A DNA stretch of 64,000 nucleotides from Sulfurimonas sp. RIFCSPLOWO2_12_36_12 (GTDB lineage: Bacteria > Campylobacterota > Campylobacteria > Campylobacterales > Sulfurimonadaceae): positions 24,783-88,782 of the forward strand of contig MIBZ01000062.1 in assembly GCA_001829675.1 (NCBI GenBank), written 5' to 3'. The position numbers were made by a program, and so were the translations under genes. The notes beneath the pieces were generated by a model that was not told where the DNA came from, did not search any database, and saw only the letters and a list, made by a program, of their open reading frames with translations. Positions 9,228 to 18,018 of this stretch are shown one piece after another. Every line of letters begins with the position of its first letter. Position 1 is the stretch's first letter.

Positions 9228-10216
9228 TAGAAGAGCACTGAAAAAGAGAATAGAAACTGATTTTGCTCACTCTGTGAGTGAAACTGATATTCAGATTTGA
9301 TTGCAATAGGATAGAGCGGTCTGTATGTGTAGCCAAAAATCAACATGTCATCATCGATTGCAGTTACTCTGTCATCATACGATTCAACTCTTATGATTCC
9401 CAAATGCTGTTCACTAAAGCGGTATAAACCTTGAATATATCCGGCGTATTCGGTAGTAAAATCACTTTTTGATTTTTGTGAACCTATCTCAGCCAAAATC
9501 TGATATTTGTCAGATTCATATTTGCCGGATAGAAGCATATAGTAAAGATTGTCTTCGACTACACTCTCGCTAAGGTTGTGAAAATAACCGCCGTTTAATT
9601 TAACCGTATAGTCGTTTTTCTCATACGATACGCCAAAACCATAATGTTCATTCATCTTGTAGTTATTATACTCATAGCTGATGTCATTATTGTGCTGCAG
9701 CATAACATCAACTTTTAGCTCACCCTCGCCATATGAGATATAAGAGCTGTTTAGACCGGTTGTAAACTTTGGAAAAAGTATATTTGTACTCACCGGATTT
9801 GATGTTGTTTCGCGCAGGACATTTATTGGCAAGAGGTTCCAAAAACCTATCGGCGAGTTGTATTTACCGGCTCTAAGCATGTAGTTTTCATTAAAATTAT
9901 AGTCTAAATATAGTCTTTCGGTGTACAGTTTATCGTTATGAGTGGTGTTTTTAACACCGTTTTGGTGCGTCTCGACATACGCCTCTTTAAACTCAAGCTC
10001 GACCAAGTATGAGAATCTATCGTAATCTCCATAGCCTAAAATAGCCACATCATCAACTCTGTATCTGTCAATATCGTCCGTATGTTTGTAGTCGAGTGAA
10101 AAGTAGCCGCCTACATAAAATGGGAGTGAGCCGACTTGCACACCTTTGCCCAACTGATACTCCTCATTGGCGTCTAAAGAGAGCAGAAATATAAAAACAA
10201 GAGAGATATAACGCAT
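9227..10216 (-). CDS. Outer-membrane porin-like beta-barrel protein
   Basis: A 329-residue predicted outer-membrane protein. A short signal peptide (MRYISLVFIFLLSLDA) is followed by alternating hydrophobic/polar strands with many aromatic residues (FYVGGYFSLDYKH, YLDYNFNENYMLRAGKY, YGFGVSYEKNDYTVKLNGGYFH) and the chain ends in FLFSFSVLF, a typical C-terminal Phe barrel signal. YMLRAGKYNSPIGFWN is similar to a motif often seen in phosphate-selective-type porins. It is the first gene after murI on this strand (21-base gap) and is TAATG-coupled to the small PstS-like gene, so the two probably act together at the cell surface and periplasm. Substrate is not evident. Confidence 0.75.
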   Translation of the reverse strand: MRYISLVFIFLLSLDANEEYQLGKGVQVGSLPFYVGGYFSLDYKHTDDIDRYRVDDVAILGYGDYDRFSYLVELEFKEAYVETHQNGVKNTTHNDKLYTERLYLDYNFNENYMLRAGKYNSPIGFWNLLPINVLRETTSNPVSTNILFPKFTTGLNSSYISYGEGELKVDVMLQHNNDISYEYNNYKMNEHYGFGVSYEKNDYTVKLNGGYFHNLSESVVEDNLYYMLLSGKYESDKYQILAEIGSQKSKSDFTTEYAGYIQGLYRFSEQHLGIIRVESYDDRVTAIDDDMLIFGYTYRPLYPIAIKSEYQFHSQSEQNQFLFSFSVLF

Positions 10217-10237
10217 ATAAAATTTCCTTTTATTGTT

Positions 10238-10981
10238 TTATATATTTAGCCACTTTTTGCCGATAGCCTTTAGAGATTCCGGATTTTCTGAAGCAAAAAA
10301 TTCCAACTTTGTTTTCTCATATTTTGTGTTGAACTTAAAATCAATCTCCAACTGCTGAACAATCGCATCGCCTGAGTGAATCAATATCGTCTCTTTGCCG
10401 AAATAGTTTTGGATAGCGTCTGAGATTAGAGGAAAGTGGGTACAGCCGAGTATTATGGCATCTGGTTTTGCAATATCGCTAAAGTAGTGTCTAAATGTTG
10501 CTTCTAAAATCTCGCCGCTGTAAATCTCTTCTTCAACGATTGGAACAAAAAGTCCCGTTGCTTTTGCTTGAAGATTGTTAAAACCTTTTGCTTTTAAACC
10601 TGTTTCGTAAGCTTTTGAGTTGATTGTCGCTTTTGTTCCGAGAATTAATATGTTTGAGTTTTTATCTTTAATCGCATTTGCCGTTGCTAGGATACCGGCT
10701 TCAACAACGCCGATAACAGGGCAAGAGGAAACTTCTCTCATCTCTGTAAGTGCATGAGCGCTAACAGTGTTGCAAGCGACGATGATGAGGTCAAGTTCAA
10801 AGTTTTTGAAAAATTCTACGGCTTCAATCGCATAGCGGATAATTGTAGTTTTGTCTTTTATGCCATAAGGAACGCGTGCGGTGTCTCCAAAGTAGATAAT
10901 CTCTTCAAAAAGTCGATGTTGCAGGAGTGATTTAACAACCGTTAAACCGCCGATTCCGCTGTCAAATACACCTACTTTCAT
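10238..10981 (-). CDS. murI: Glutamate racemase
   Basis: A 247-residue glutamate racemase, making D-glutamate for peptidoglycan in the cytoplasm. The two catalytic cysteines lie in IVACNTVSA (about residue 71) and ILGCTHFPLI (about 179). The N-terminus [19 protein letters not shown] and the YFGDTARVPYG motif are canonical. Length is normal for the family. Its ATG overlaps the rho stop codon (TAATG), so it is translationally coupled to rho. Confidence 0.97.
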   Translation of the reverse strand: MKVGVFDSGIGGLTVVKSLLQHRLFEEIIYFGDTARVPYGIKDKTTIIRYAIEAVEFFKNFELDLIIVACNTVSAHALTEMREVSSCPVIGVVEAGILATANAIKDKNSNILILGTKATINSKAYETGLKAKGFNNLQAKATGLFVPIVEEEIYSGEILEATFRHYFSDIAKPDAIILGCTHFPLISDAIQNYFGKETILIHSGDAIVQQLEIDFKFNTKYEKTKLEFFASENPESLKAIGKKWLNI

Positions 10982-12324
10982 TATTGGTTCGGGTTCATGC
11001 TTTCTAAAAACTCTGCATTCGTAGCTTTTTTGCCCATTGTCGTATAGACAAATTTCAGTGCTTCTATTTCGTTCTCCTGCTTATGAATCATCTGGCGAAG
11101 GATAAATACTTTTTGCAGTATTTCAGGACCGATAAGAAGCTCTTCTTTTCTAGTTCCGGATTTAAGAATATCAATAGCAGGGAAAATTCTTCTTTCTGCG
11201 ATTTTGCGGTCAAGAACAACCTCTGAGTTGCCGGTACCTTTGAACTCTTCAAAGATAACTTCATCCATTCTGCTTCCCGTATCTATAAGGGCAGTTGCGA
11301 TGATGGTTAAGCTTCCGCCGTTTTCTATGTTTCTGGCAGCTCCGAAAAATCTTTTTGGTTTATGCAGAGCGTTTGCATCAACACCACCGCTTAGAACCTT
11401 GCCGCTTGATGGCGTAACAGTATTGTAGGCACGGGCAAGACGAGTGATAGAGTCTAGTAAAATAACAACATTGCGACCAAGCTCAACGCGTCTTTTTGCC
11501 TTCTCTATTACCATCTCCGCAACTTTTACATGGTTTTTTGCAGGCATATCAAAAGTTGAGCTGTAAACATCGCCCTTAACACTTCTCTCCATGTCTGTTA
11601 CCTCTTCAGGTCTCTCATCAACAAGCAGAACCATCAAGTCTATCTCTGGGTGATTGTGAGTTATACCGTGAGCAATCTCTTTTAAAAGCTCTGTTTTACC
11701 GCTTCTTGGAGGTGCAACGATAAGACCGCGTTGACCCTTGCCGATAGGAGCAAACAGGTCCATCATACGACCTGTTAAGCCTTTTTCGTAGTACTCTAGT
11801 TTAATCTGTTCTGTTGGATAAAGCGGAGTAAGGTTTTCAAAAAGCGGTCTTTTTTTGCTCTCTTCAGGAGGCAGACCGTTAACAGCTTCTATCTTTATGA
11901 GCGCGTAGTATCTCTCTTGCTCTTTTGGAGGACGAACCTGCCCCGTAACAACATCTCCGTTACGAAGTGCAAAGCGTTTAATCTGTGTATTTGATACATA
12001 AGCGTCGTTAATACTCTCATCAAAACTTTTATCAATAGAGCGGATAAAACCGTAACCGTCTTGCATGATTTCTAAAATACCGCTAAATAGAATAAAACCG
12101 CCTTGTTCAGTTTGAGCTTTTAGTATCTCAAATATAAGGTCTTGTCTTTTTAATTCATTCGGATGTTCAATGTTTAGCTCAGCAGCCATAGCTGTCAGCT
12201 CTTCTATGCCCTTAATGCGGAGGTCTTCGACACTGGCACCTTTAACCGGGTTGTGCGTTCTTGCTTTTGGAGTACTTTTGTTGTTAGTGGTTTTACGAGG
12301 TTGTTGCGGAGTGTTTTCGCTCAT
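10981..12324 (-). CDS. rho: Transcription termination factor Rho
   Basis: A 447-residue Rho helicase. After a basic, low-complexity N-terminal tail (about 1-30) come the Rho N-terminal helices ([20 protein letters not shown]) and an RNA-binding cold-shock-like domain ([15 protein letters not shown]). The RecA-like motor holds Walker [18 protein letters not shown] near 205, Walker [17 protein letters not shown], the Q-loop/R-loop region and a [13 protein letters not shown] segment. Length is slightly over the E. coli protein because of the N-terminal tail. A Shine-Dalgarno (AAGG) precedes the ATG. It is the first gene of a long minus-strand run and is divergent from surE. Confidence 0.97.
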   Translation of the reverse strand: MSENTPQQPRKTTNNKSTPKARTHNPVKGASVEDLRIKGIEELTAMAAELNIEHPNELKRQDLIFEILKAQTEQGGFILFSGILEIMQDGYGFIRSIDKSFDESINDAYVSNTQIKRFALRNGDVVTGQVRPPKEQERYYALIKIEAVNGLPPEESKKRPLFENLTPLYPTEQIKLEYYEKGLTGRMMDLFAPIGKGQRGLIVAPPRSGKTELLKEIAHGITHNHPEIDLMVLLVDERPEEVTDMERSVKGDVYSSTFDMPAKNHVKVAEMVIEKAKRRVELGRNVVILLDSITRLARAYNTVTPSSGKVLSGGVDANALHKPKRFFGAARNIENGGSLTIIATALIDTGSRMDEVIFEEFKGTGNSEVVLDRKIAERRIFPAIDILKSGTRKEELLIGPEILQKVFILRQMIHKQENEIEALKFVYTTMGKKATNAEFLESMNPNQ

Positions 12325-12524
12325 AAGATAGTTACCTTAATATTTTGAGATTTGCCCTGTGGATTTTACTTGTATGGTGCGTAGGGAAGCGTAAGATGAT
12401 TTCATACAATTTTTTGATGCCGTAATTTTACACTAATAGAAGTTGTAATGTCAAGTTTTAATTTTAATGTTAAAATACGACTATAAAAAATAAGTACGCT
12501 CTGAGCGTGAGTGAGGAAGTCCCC
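12325..12524. promoter_or_regulatory. Divergent rho / surE intergenic region
   Basis: About 200 bases separate the rho and surE starts and must hold promoters for both strands. It is AT-rich, but I cannot point to one clear -10/-35 pair. GAGGAAG at 12512-12518 is the surE ribosome binding site and decides its start. No riboswitch-like structure was recognised. Confidence 0.4.
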
Positions 12525-13319
12525 TTGGGGTATAAAATTTTAGTAACAAATGATGACGGATATGAGGCAAAAGGTCTGCTTTCATTGGTAAAAGCACTTA
12601 GAGAGTTGGATGATGTAGAAATAACCGTTGTAGCCCCTGCAAACGAGAAGTCTGCGTGCGGGCACTCGCTAACTCTAATCCGTCCGCTTCGTTTTATAGG
12701 AGTAGAGGACAACTTTTTTAAGCTGGATGACGGAACACCGAGCGACTGCGTCTATCTTGCACTTAGCACGATATTTGTAGATACAAAGCCCGATTTGCTC
12801 ATCAGCGGGATAAACCGCGGCTCAAACATGGGTGAGGATATTACATACTCCGGAACAGCGGCGGGAGCAATGGAGGGAGTTTTGCATGACATCCCCTCAA
12901 TCGCCATATCTCAGGTTATGGATTTTTCAGACCCAGAGGGTGATTTTACTCTGGCGCAAGAGACCATAAAAAAGCTTGTTTTAAAGATAAAAGAGGGTTT
13001 GTTTCCTCTTCCTGAGAGGGAGTTTTTAAATGTAAACATTCCTCCTGATATTGATGCGAAAGAAGATGCAAAGATGCTCATAACTTATGCCGGATACAGG
13101 CTCTATGCAAATGATTCGCATGTGCACAGAAATCCAAGAGGCGAGGAGTACTACTGGCTCGGACTTCACCCTCTGAACTTCTCTGCCCGCAGAGGAAATG
13201 AGGGCATAAGCGACTATGAGGCGATTAGAGATGGAAATATCTCTATAACCCCGATTCATCTTGATATGAGTGCATATAAAAGTATGAATGCACTTAAAGA
13301 GTGGATAGAGCAAAAGTGA
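12525..13319 (+). CDS. surE: 5'-nucleotidase SurE
   Basis: A 264-residue SurE nucleotidase/phosphatase that removes 5' or 3' phosphate from nucleoside monophosphates. The N-terminal motif ILVTNDDGYEAKGL contains the metal-binding Asp pair; PANEKSACGHSLT and SGINRGSNMGEDITYSGTAA are also diagnostic. A GTG at 12507 opens the longest frame but has no Shine-Dalgarno, while the TTG at 12525 is preceded by GAGGAAG with a seven-base spacing and gives the usual family N-terminus; I chose TTG. Overlaps the next gene by GTGA. Confidence 0.95.
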   Translation: MGYKILVTNDDGYEAKGLLSLVKALRELDDVEITVVAPANEKSACGHSLTLIRPLRFIGVEDNFFKLDDGTPSDCVYLALSTIFVDTKPDLLISGINRGSNMGEDITYSGTAAGAMEGVLHDIPSIAISQVMDFSDPEGDFTLAQETIKKLVLKIKEGLFPLPEREFLNVNIPPDIDAKEDAKMLITYAGYRLYANDSHVHRNPRGEEYYWLGLHPLNFSARRGNEGISDYEAIRDGNISITPIHLDMSAYKSMNALKEWIEQK

Positions 13320-13954
13320 AATATGAACGCATAAAATCTCTTTTAGGAGATGATTTTTCAAAACTTCAAAATGCCAAGATTTTACTTTTAGGAGTAGGCG
13401 GAGTCGGCGGACACTGTCTTGATTGTCTAAGTCGAAGCGGCGTGGGGCATATAACGATTGTTGATTTTGACACTTACGATGAGTCAAACCAAAACCGCCA
13501 GATGTGGTCGGAGCTTCATGAGGGCGAGATAAAAGTCGAAGCTTTACAAAAACATTACCCGCATGTAGAGATTATAAACGCAAAAATAGATGAGCAGTGG
13601 GTTTGGGATTTTGATTTTGACGAGTATGACGCAGTTCTTGATGCAATAGACGACATCAAAGCAAAACTGGCTCTTGCCCAGAAGTGTTACAAAAAACTCA
13701 TTTCGTCACTAGGGAGTGCAAAAAGGCTTGACCCGACAAAGGTTCAGGTAGATGATATCTGGAAAAGCCACGGCGATAAGTTTGGCTCCAAAATCCGTTA
13801 CGAGCTGAAAAAACGAGGCTTCAATAAAAAGTACAAAGTCATTTTTAGCGCAGAACATGCAAAAGTAAAAGAGAAGGGCAGTTTCAATGCGGTTACGGGC
13901 ACTTTCGGGCTTGTTATGTGTGCAGAAGCGGTTAAAAAAATAGTTTCAAAATAA
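13316..13954 (+). CDS. ThiF/E1-like protein, probably TcdA-type tRNA t6A dehydratase
   Basis: A 212-residue E1-like ATP-dependent enzyme. The nucleotide-binding motif ILLLGVGGVGGHCLDCLSRSGV is followed by ITIVDFDTYDESNQNRQMW, which holds the acidic and Arg residues of adenylation. Among the ThiF family, this short form best resembles TcdA (CsdL), which cyclises the t6A base of tRNA. A GTG at 13301 is possible, but the GTG at 13316 gives a four-base GTGA overlap with surE and starts the family core, so it is used. No partner ubiquitin-like or rhodanese gene lies next to it. Family is sure, exact substrate inferred. Confidence 0.8.
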   Translation: MKYERIKSLLGDDFSKLQNAKILLLGVGGVGGHCLDCLSRSGVGHITIVDFDTYDESNQNRQMWSELHEGEIKVEALQKHYPHVEIINAKIDEQWVWDFDFDEYDAVLDAIDDIKAKLALAQKCYKKLISSLGSAKRLDPTKVQVDDIWKSHGDKFGSKIRYELKKRGFNKKYKVIFSAEHAKVKEKGSFNAVTGTFGLVMCAEAVKKIVSK

Positions 13955-13965
13955 AGGAAAAAAAA

Positions 13966-14373
13966 TTGTTTGATTTTTTAGATAGCGACTGGTTTAACAT
14001 AACCTTAGAAGTGATTTTTATCATACTTATCTCTTACGATATTAAGAAGTATATAGAGACTAAAAAAAGAGAGTACATAGTAAATATTGTTTTAACTCTT
14101 GTTTTTGCCGTGTGGACTTTATACCCGTACTATAACAGTTATGTCGGATGGGATGAGAAGCAAAAAGCAGAGATGATTTCCACTTGTACCAAAAAAGAAG
14201 TCTCCTTGGAGCATCAAAAAGAGAACAACGAAACTCTATGCAAATGCGTAGATGAGGCTATCTTTAAAGAGTACACTTATGATGAGTATAAAGCGGTAGA
14301 TAAAAACGGTACAGATTTTAAAGAGTTTATAAAAGAGACTAAAGAGGAGTGTGCAGATGATTCATGGTTTTGA
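13966..14373 (+). CDS. Unknown two-TM membrane protein with Cys-rich tail
   Basis: A 135-residue protein I do not recognise. It starts at a TTG preceded by AAAGGA. Two hydrophobic segments (about 11-27 and 41-58) suggest a hairpin in the inner membrane, followed by a polar tail with four cysteines (STCTKK, LCKC, EECADD) and many Glu/Lys. The stop overlaps the start of the next small gene, and the preceding ThiF-like gene ends 11 bases upstream, so all three are probably cotranscribed. The paired Cys in the tail could form disulfides or bind a metal; that is only a suggestion. Confidence 0.6.
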   Translation: MFDFLDSDWFNITLEVIFIILISYDIKKYIETKKREYIVNIVLTLVFAVWTLYPYYNSYVGWDEKQKAEMISTCTKKEVSLEHQKENNETLCKCVDEAIFKEYTYDEYKAVDKNGTDFKEFIKETKEECADDSWF

Positions 14374-14620
14374 TTTAAATAATCCATTGGTTTGCGAGGG
14401 GATAGTCGGTGACGGATGCGGAGGCGGGAGAATATTTTTTATAGAAGATGAAACTCTCTACGCCCATGACCCACTCTCAAAAGAGAATAGAATGTTGCTT
14501 CAAGGTATAAAAAAAGCAAAAAAGATTAGCAAAAGCGGGTGTGTTGTAACCATAGAGTGCGAAGATGAGACGATAGAGTTTGATTTGTCGCGTATGAGTA
14601 AAACAATAAAAAATATTTAA
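14357..14620 (+). CDS. Small conserved-looking unknown protein
   Basis: An 87-residue protein of unknown function. It contains VCEGIVGDGCGGGRIFFIEDETLYAHDP, a Gly/Cys-rich beta-hairpin-like region, then a Lys-rich segment and IECEDETIEFDLSRM. No signal peptide or membrane segment. The GTG at 14351 is too close to GAGGAG, while the ATG at 14357 has it at seven bases, so ATG is chosen. It overlaps the end of the membrane protein gene and is probably translated together with it. Confidence 0.6.
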   Translation: MIHGFDLNNPLVCEGIVGDGCGGGRIFFIEDETLYAHDPLSKENRMLLQGIKKAKKISKSGCVVTIECEDETIEFDLSRMSKTIKNI

Positions 14621-14637
14621 AATTAAAAAATCTAAGC

Positions 14638-14643
14638 TATAAT
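14638..14643 (+). promoter_or_regulatory. Candidate -10 box (TATAAT) for the YhcG-like gene
   Basis: A perfect TATAAT sits 57 bases before the YhcG-like start, in the 79-base gap after the small unknown gene. No good -35 is visible, as is usual in Campylobacterota. It would give this gene its own promoter; AGAGGGA before the ATG is the ribosome binding site. Confidence 0.4.
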
Positions 14644-14699
14644 CAATCAATTTTTATTAGACTTCATGCCTATTTTTAGTTGTAGAGGGAAATTTATAG

Positions 14700-15716
14700 A
14701 TGAATGATATAGTGAAAAACGATGAGTTATATCTAAACATAAAAAATATATTTCAGAGTGCGAGAGACAATGCTTACCGACAAGTAAATTTTATAATGGT
14801 TGAGGCTTACTGGAATATTGGTCAGCAAATAGTTCAAGAAGAACAAAACGGCAAAGATAGAGCCGAATATGGCTCGTACCTCATAAAAGAGCTTTCATCG
14901 AGACTTACAAAAGAGTTTGGCAAAGGGTTTAGTCAAAGAAATCTTAGGAATATGAGACAGTTTTATATCTGTTTTCCAATATGGCAGACACTGTCTGCCA
15001 AATTAAGTTGGAGCCATTATACATTGCTTTTGCGAATAGAAAATACAAATGCTAGAGAATGGTATGCTAAAGAGTCTATCTCTTCAAACTGGAGCGTGCG
15101 AGCTTTAGAGAGACAAATAGGTACTTTTTATTATGAGCGAATCATCTCAAGTAAAGAGAAACAACCCGTAATAACAGAAGCTGTAAACAACACGAAAGAT
15201 TTGCAGTTATCTCCAAAAGATATCATCAAAGACCCCTATGTTTTGGAATTTTTAGACCTCAAACAAAACAACAGTTTTTATGAAAGCGATTTAGAATCTG
15301 CCCTCATAGAAAAAATACAAGAATTTTTACTAGAACTAGGTCGCGGTTTTGCATTTGTAGCCAGACAAAAAAGAATCAAAACAGAGCTAAGCGACTTTTA
15401 CATAGACTTGGTTTTTTATAATTACATGTTGAAATGTTTTGTCATCATAGACCTGAAAAAGGGAAAACTAACGCATCAAGATGTCGGTCAGATGGATATG
15501 TATGTGCGAATGTATGACGACATGGAAAAAGCAGAAAACGACAATCCAACCATAGGAATAATCCTCTGCACAGACAAAGACAACACAGTAGTAAAATACT
15601 CGGTTTTAAATGACAACGAAAATCTGTTCGTGTCGAAGTATCAGTTGTATTTACCAACCGAGGAAGAGTTGAAGGCGGAGATTGAGAGGGATGTTTTTGA
15701 GTTAGGGTTGATGTAA
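14700..15716 (+). CDS. YhcG-family PD-(D/E)XK nuclease (DUF1016)
   Basis: A 338-residue protein of the YhcG/DUF1016 family. The N-terminal half has the family signature (IMVEAYWNIGQQIVQEEQ, YLIKELSSRLTKEFGKGFS, NLRNMRQFYICFP), a likely helical DNA-binding domain. The C-terminal half is a PD-(D/E)XK nuclease fold: SDFYIDLVFYNYMLKCFVIIDLKKGKL, with Asp and the D-x-K pair near residues 240-254, and Q-M-D-M-Y after it. Family members are linked to mobile and defence regions and to DNA recombination, but the biochemical role is poorly defined. Here it stands alone between housekeeping genes, with its own candidate promoter and no restriction or integrase partner, so it looks like a one-gene insertion. 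Confidence 0.88.
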   Translation: MNDIVKNDELYLNIKNIFQSARDNAYRQVNFIMVEAYWNIGQQIVQEEQNGKDRAEYGSYLIKELSSRLTKEFGKGFSQRNLRNMRQFYICFPIWQTLSAKLSWSHYTLLLRIENTNAREWYAKESISSNWSVRALERQIGTFYYERIISSKEKQPVITEAVNNTKDLQLSPKDIIKDPYVLEFLDLKQNNSFYESDLESALIEKIQEFLLELGRGFAFVARQKRIKTELSDFYIDLVFYNYMLKCFVIIDLKKGKLTHQDVGQMDMYVRMYDDMEKAENDNPTIGIILCTDKDNTVVKYSVLNDNENLFVSKYQLYLPTEEELKAEIERDVFELGLM

Positions 15717-15785
15717 TTTAAGCGATGATAAAATAAAAAGTTAATTTGATATAATTGTAAAAAAATTGATAAAAGAGAATAAGTT

Positions 15786-16283
15786 ATGCAAAAAATAGAA
15801 CCGATGACACTCTTTGGATACAACAAACTCCAAGCAGAAGTAAAAGATTTAAAAACCGTAAAAAGACCGGCCGTAGTAAAGGCGATAGAAGAGGCGCTTG
15901 AGCATGGGGATTTAAAAGAGAATGCCGAGTACCATGCGGCAAAAGAGCAGCAAAAGCAGCTAGACCATCGTTTGGCGGAGCTGGCAGAGATAATCGGGAG
16001 TGCAAAGATTGTTGATCCGACTGAGCTTGAACACTCTAAAGTAAGCTTTGGCTCAACCGTTGTCGTTACCGATGTTAAGAGCGATGAGGAGTTTACATAC
16101 ACCATCGTGGGCGGATGCGAATCAAACCCAGATATGGGGCTAATCTCTTTCAACTCTCCTTTGGCAAAACAGCTTTTGGGAAGAGAAGAGGGCGATGAGG
16201 TAAAAGTTCAGCTTCCAAACGGAACAAAAGAGTTTGAAATAATGGAAGTGAGATATCAGGAGATAGTTTTTGAGTGCCATTAA
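15786..16283 (+). CDS. greA: Transcription elongation factor GreA
   Basis: A 165-residue GreA, which binds the RNA polymerase secondary channel and restarts backtracked complexes by stimulating transcript cleavage. The N-terminal coiled coil with the acidic tip is visible (EEALEHGDLKENAEYHAAKEQQ), followed by the C-terminal FKBP-like domain (TVVVTDVKSDEEFTYTIVG and SPLAKQLLGREEGDEVKVQLPNG). Length is normal. The next gene, argC, starts within its last codons. Confidence 0.97.
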   Translation: MQKIEPMTLFGYNKLQAEVKDLKTVKRPAVVKAIEEALEHGDLKENAEYHAAKEQQKQLDHRLAELAEIIGSAKIVDPTELEHSKVSFGSTVVVTDVKSDEEFTYTIVGGCESNPDMGLISFNSPLAKQLLGREEGDEVKVQLPNGTKEFEIMEVRYQEIVFECH

Positions 16284-17274
16284 TGTCGGAGTAATCGGTG
16301 CAAGCGGATACACCGGGCTTGAACTTTTAAAAATCCTTATCCATCATCCAAAATTCAACCTCTCTTATGTTGCAAATACAGAGGGGGGAACAACCTTAAG
16401 CGCACTTCATCCATCACTGAACAAAGTTTCTGATTTAGAGGTTCAAAAAGCCGATTTTGATAAATGTGCTTCTAGTTGTGAACTTGTTTTTTTGGCACTT
16501 CCGCATCAAACGGCAATGGCTTATGTAAAGCCTTTGATAGAAAAAGGTTTAAAAGTAGTTGACCTCTCGGCTGACTATAGACTTCCTCAAGATATTTATG
16601 AAGCTTTTTACTGCCCTCATACCGACGCCAAAAACTTGGAACTTGCGGTTTATGGACTTCCTGAACTGTTTAGAGAAGAGTTAAAATCAGCTTCGCTAGT
16701 CGCAAATCCGGGATGTTTTCCGACCTCTGCAATTTTGGGGCTTTTGCCTTTTATGGAGAGAAGAGTAAAAAATACACCGATAATAATAGACGCAAAAACA
16801 GGTGTTAGCGGAGCGGGTAAAAAACTGAGCGATGTGACGCATTTTGTAAATGTAAATGATAACCTTTTCGCATACAATCCGCTTATGCACAGACATGCGC
16901 CCGAGATAGCTCAAAAATTACATGTAGATTTTGATGAAGTTCATTTTGTACCGCATTTAGTGCCCCTTACCCGTGGAATGATTAGCTCAATCTACATTCA
17001 GGTAGAGGGCGATTTTGACGCTTATGAAGTTCTTGAGAAGTTTTACAGAGATGCAAAACATGTAAGAGTGAGTGAAAATCCAGTTGATATGAAGAGTGTT
17101 GCTGGAACGAACTTTTGCGATATTTATGTAAAAAGAAAAGGCAATATTCTCTTTATCTCAAGTGCGATAGACAATCTCCTAAGAGGCGCATCATCCGCCG
17201 CAGTCGTAAATGCAAATCTGATGATGGGGCTTGATGAAGATTTGGGAATCCCAAACATAGCTTACGTTCCTTAA
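16270..17274 (+). CDS. argC: N-acetyl-gamma-glutamyl-phosphate reductase
   Basis: A 334-residue ArgC, the NADPH-dependent third step of arginine synthesis from glutamate. The N-terminal Rossmann motif GVIGASGYTGLELLKIL and the catalytic Cys in VANPGCFPTSAI (about residue 148) are present, as are VSGAGKK and VPHLVPLTRGM. It starts at a TTG within the greA end; AGGAGA at 16258-16263, six bases upstream, supports that start. Other arg genes are not in the window. Confidence 0.96.
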   Translation: MSAINVGVIGASGYTGLELLKILIHHPKFNLSYVANTEGGTTLSALHPSLNKVSDLEVQKADFDKCASSCELVFLALPHQTAMAYVKPLIEKGLKVVDLSADYRLPQDIYEAFYCPHTDAKNLELAVYGLPELFREELKSASLVANPGCFPTSAILGLLPFMERRVKNTPIIIDAKTGVSGAGKKLSDVTHFVNVNDNLFAYNPLMHRHAPEIAQKLHVDFDEVHFVPHLVPLTRGMISSIYIQVEGDFDAYEVLEKFYRDAKHVRVSENPVDMKSVAGTNFCDIYVKRKGNILFISSAIDNLLRGASSAAVVNANLMMGLDEDLGIPNIAYVP

Positions 17275-17277
17275 GTT

Positions 17278-18015
17278 ATGCTTCAAGAACTGCAGATTTT
17301 AGAGGGTGCGTTTGTCGTAGCAGATGCACACTATTCGCATAAACGACCGGAACTTTTAGAGTTTATAAAAGAGATTCACTCAAAAAAACTTCAACCAACG
17401 CAACTAATCCTTATGGGCGATATATTTGACGCGCTCTTTGGCGAAGTTGCGTACACCCACGCCATAAATCAAGAAGCAATTGCACTTATAAACGAGATAT
17501 CACTTGATATTGAGGTTATATATCTCGAAGGCAATCACGACTTTAATCTTAAAAATATATTTCCGCATGTGAAAATTTTCCAAATCTCCTCTCAGCCCGT
17601 TACATGTAGATTTGATGGCAAGAAAGTTTTGCTCGCTCACGGCGATATTGAGAGCCCTCTTGGATACAGAGTTTATACATCGTTGATTAGAAATTCTACT
17701 GTTTTATCTCTTTTAAGAGCCCTCGATTCGCTCACAAGACACTATATTTTAAAACGTTTGGATTTGTATTTGAGCAAAAAAGATGATTGCAGAGAGTTTA
17801 TAGGCTTAGAAAAATTTATGTCAAACAGGCTGGGCGAAAAGTACAAATGCGACTACTTTGTTGAGGGGCATTTTCATCAAAACAGAACCATAAAACTTAA
17901 AGATTTTACATATATAAACTTAGGTGCTTTTGCTTGCAATCAAAGATACTTTATAGTAAAATCAGCACAAGATATAGAGTTATTGCAAGAGAATATTTTC
18001 TCAAAAGGGATTTAG
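17278..18015 (+). CDS. Metallophosphoesterase, LpxH-like UDP-2,3-diacylglucosamine hydrolase
   Basis: A 245-residue calcineurin-type phosphoesterase. Metal motifs are in order: VADAHYSH (D-x-H), LMGDIFDALF (GD-x-x-D), YLEGNHDFNL (GNHD), LLAHGD and VEGHFHQNR (GH-x-H). This pattern and length match the LpxH group, which removes UMP from UDP-2,3-diacylglucosamine in lipid A synthesis at the inner membrane. It is four bases after argC and four before cheV. The enzymatic class is sure; LpxH identity is likely but could be a related Campylobacterota phosphoesterase. Confidence 0.75.
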   Translation: MLQELQILEGAFVVADAHYSHKRPELLEFIKEIHSKKLQPTQLILMGDIFDALFGEVAYTHAINQEAIALINEISLDIEVIYLEGNHDFNLKNIFPHVKIFQISSQPVTCRFDGKKVLLAHGDIESPLGYRVYTSLIRNSTVLSLLRALDSLTRHYILKRLDLYLSKKDDCREFIGLEKFMSNRLGEKYKCDYFVEGHFHQNRTIKLKDFTYINLGAFACNQRYFIVKSAQDIELLQENIFSKGI

Positions 18016-18018
18016 CGT

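Noticed and set aside
12507..12524. GTG start of surE
   Set aside because: No Shine-Dalgarno ahead; TTG at 12525 has GAGGAAG at ideal spacing and gives the family N-terminus.
14700..15716. Type I or II restriction system around the YhcG-type gene
   Set aside because: No methylase, specificity or second nuclease gene on either side.
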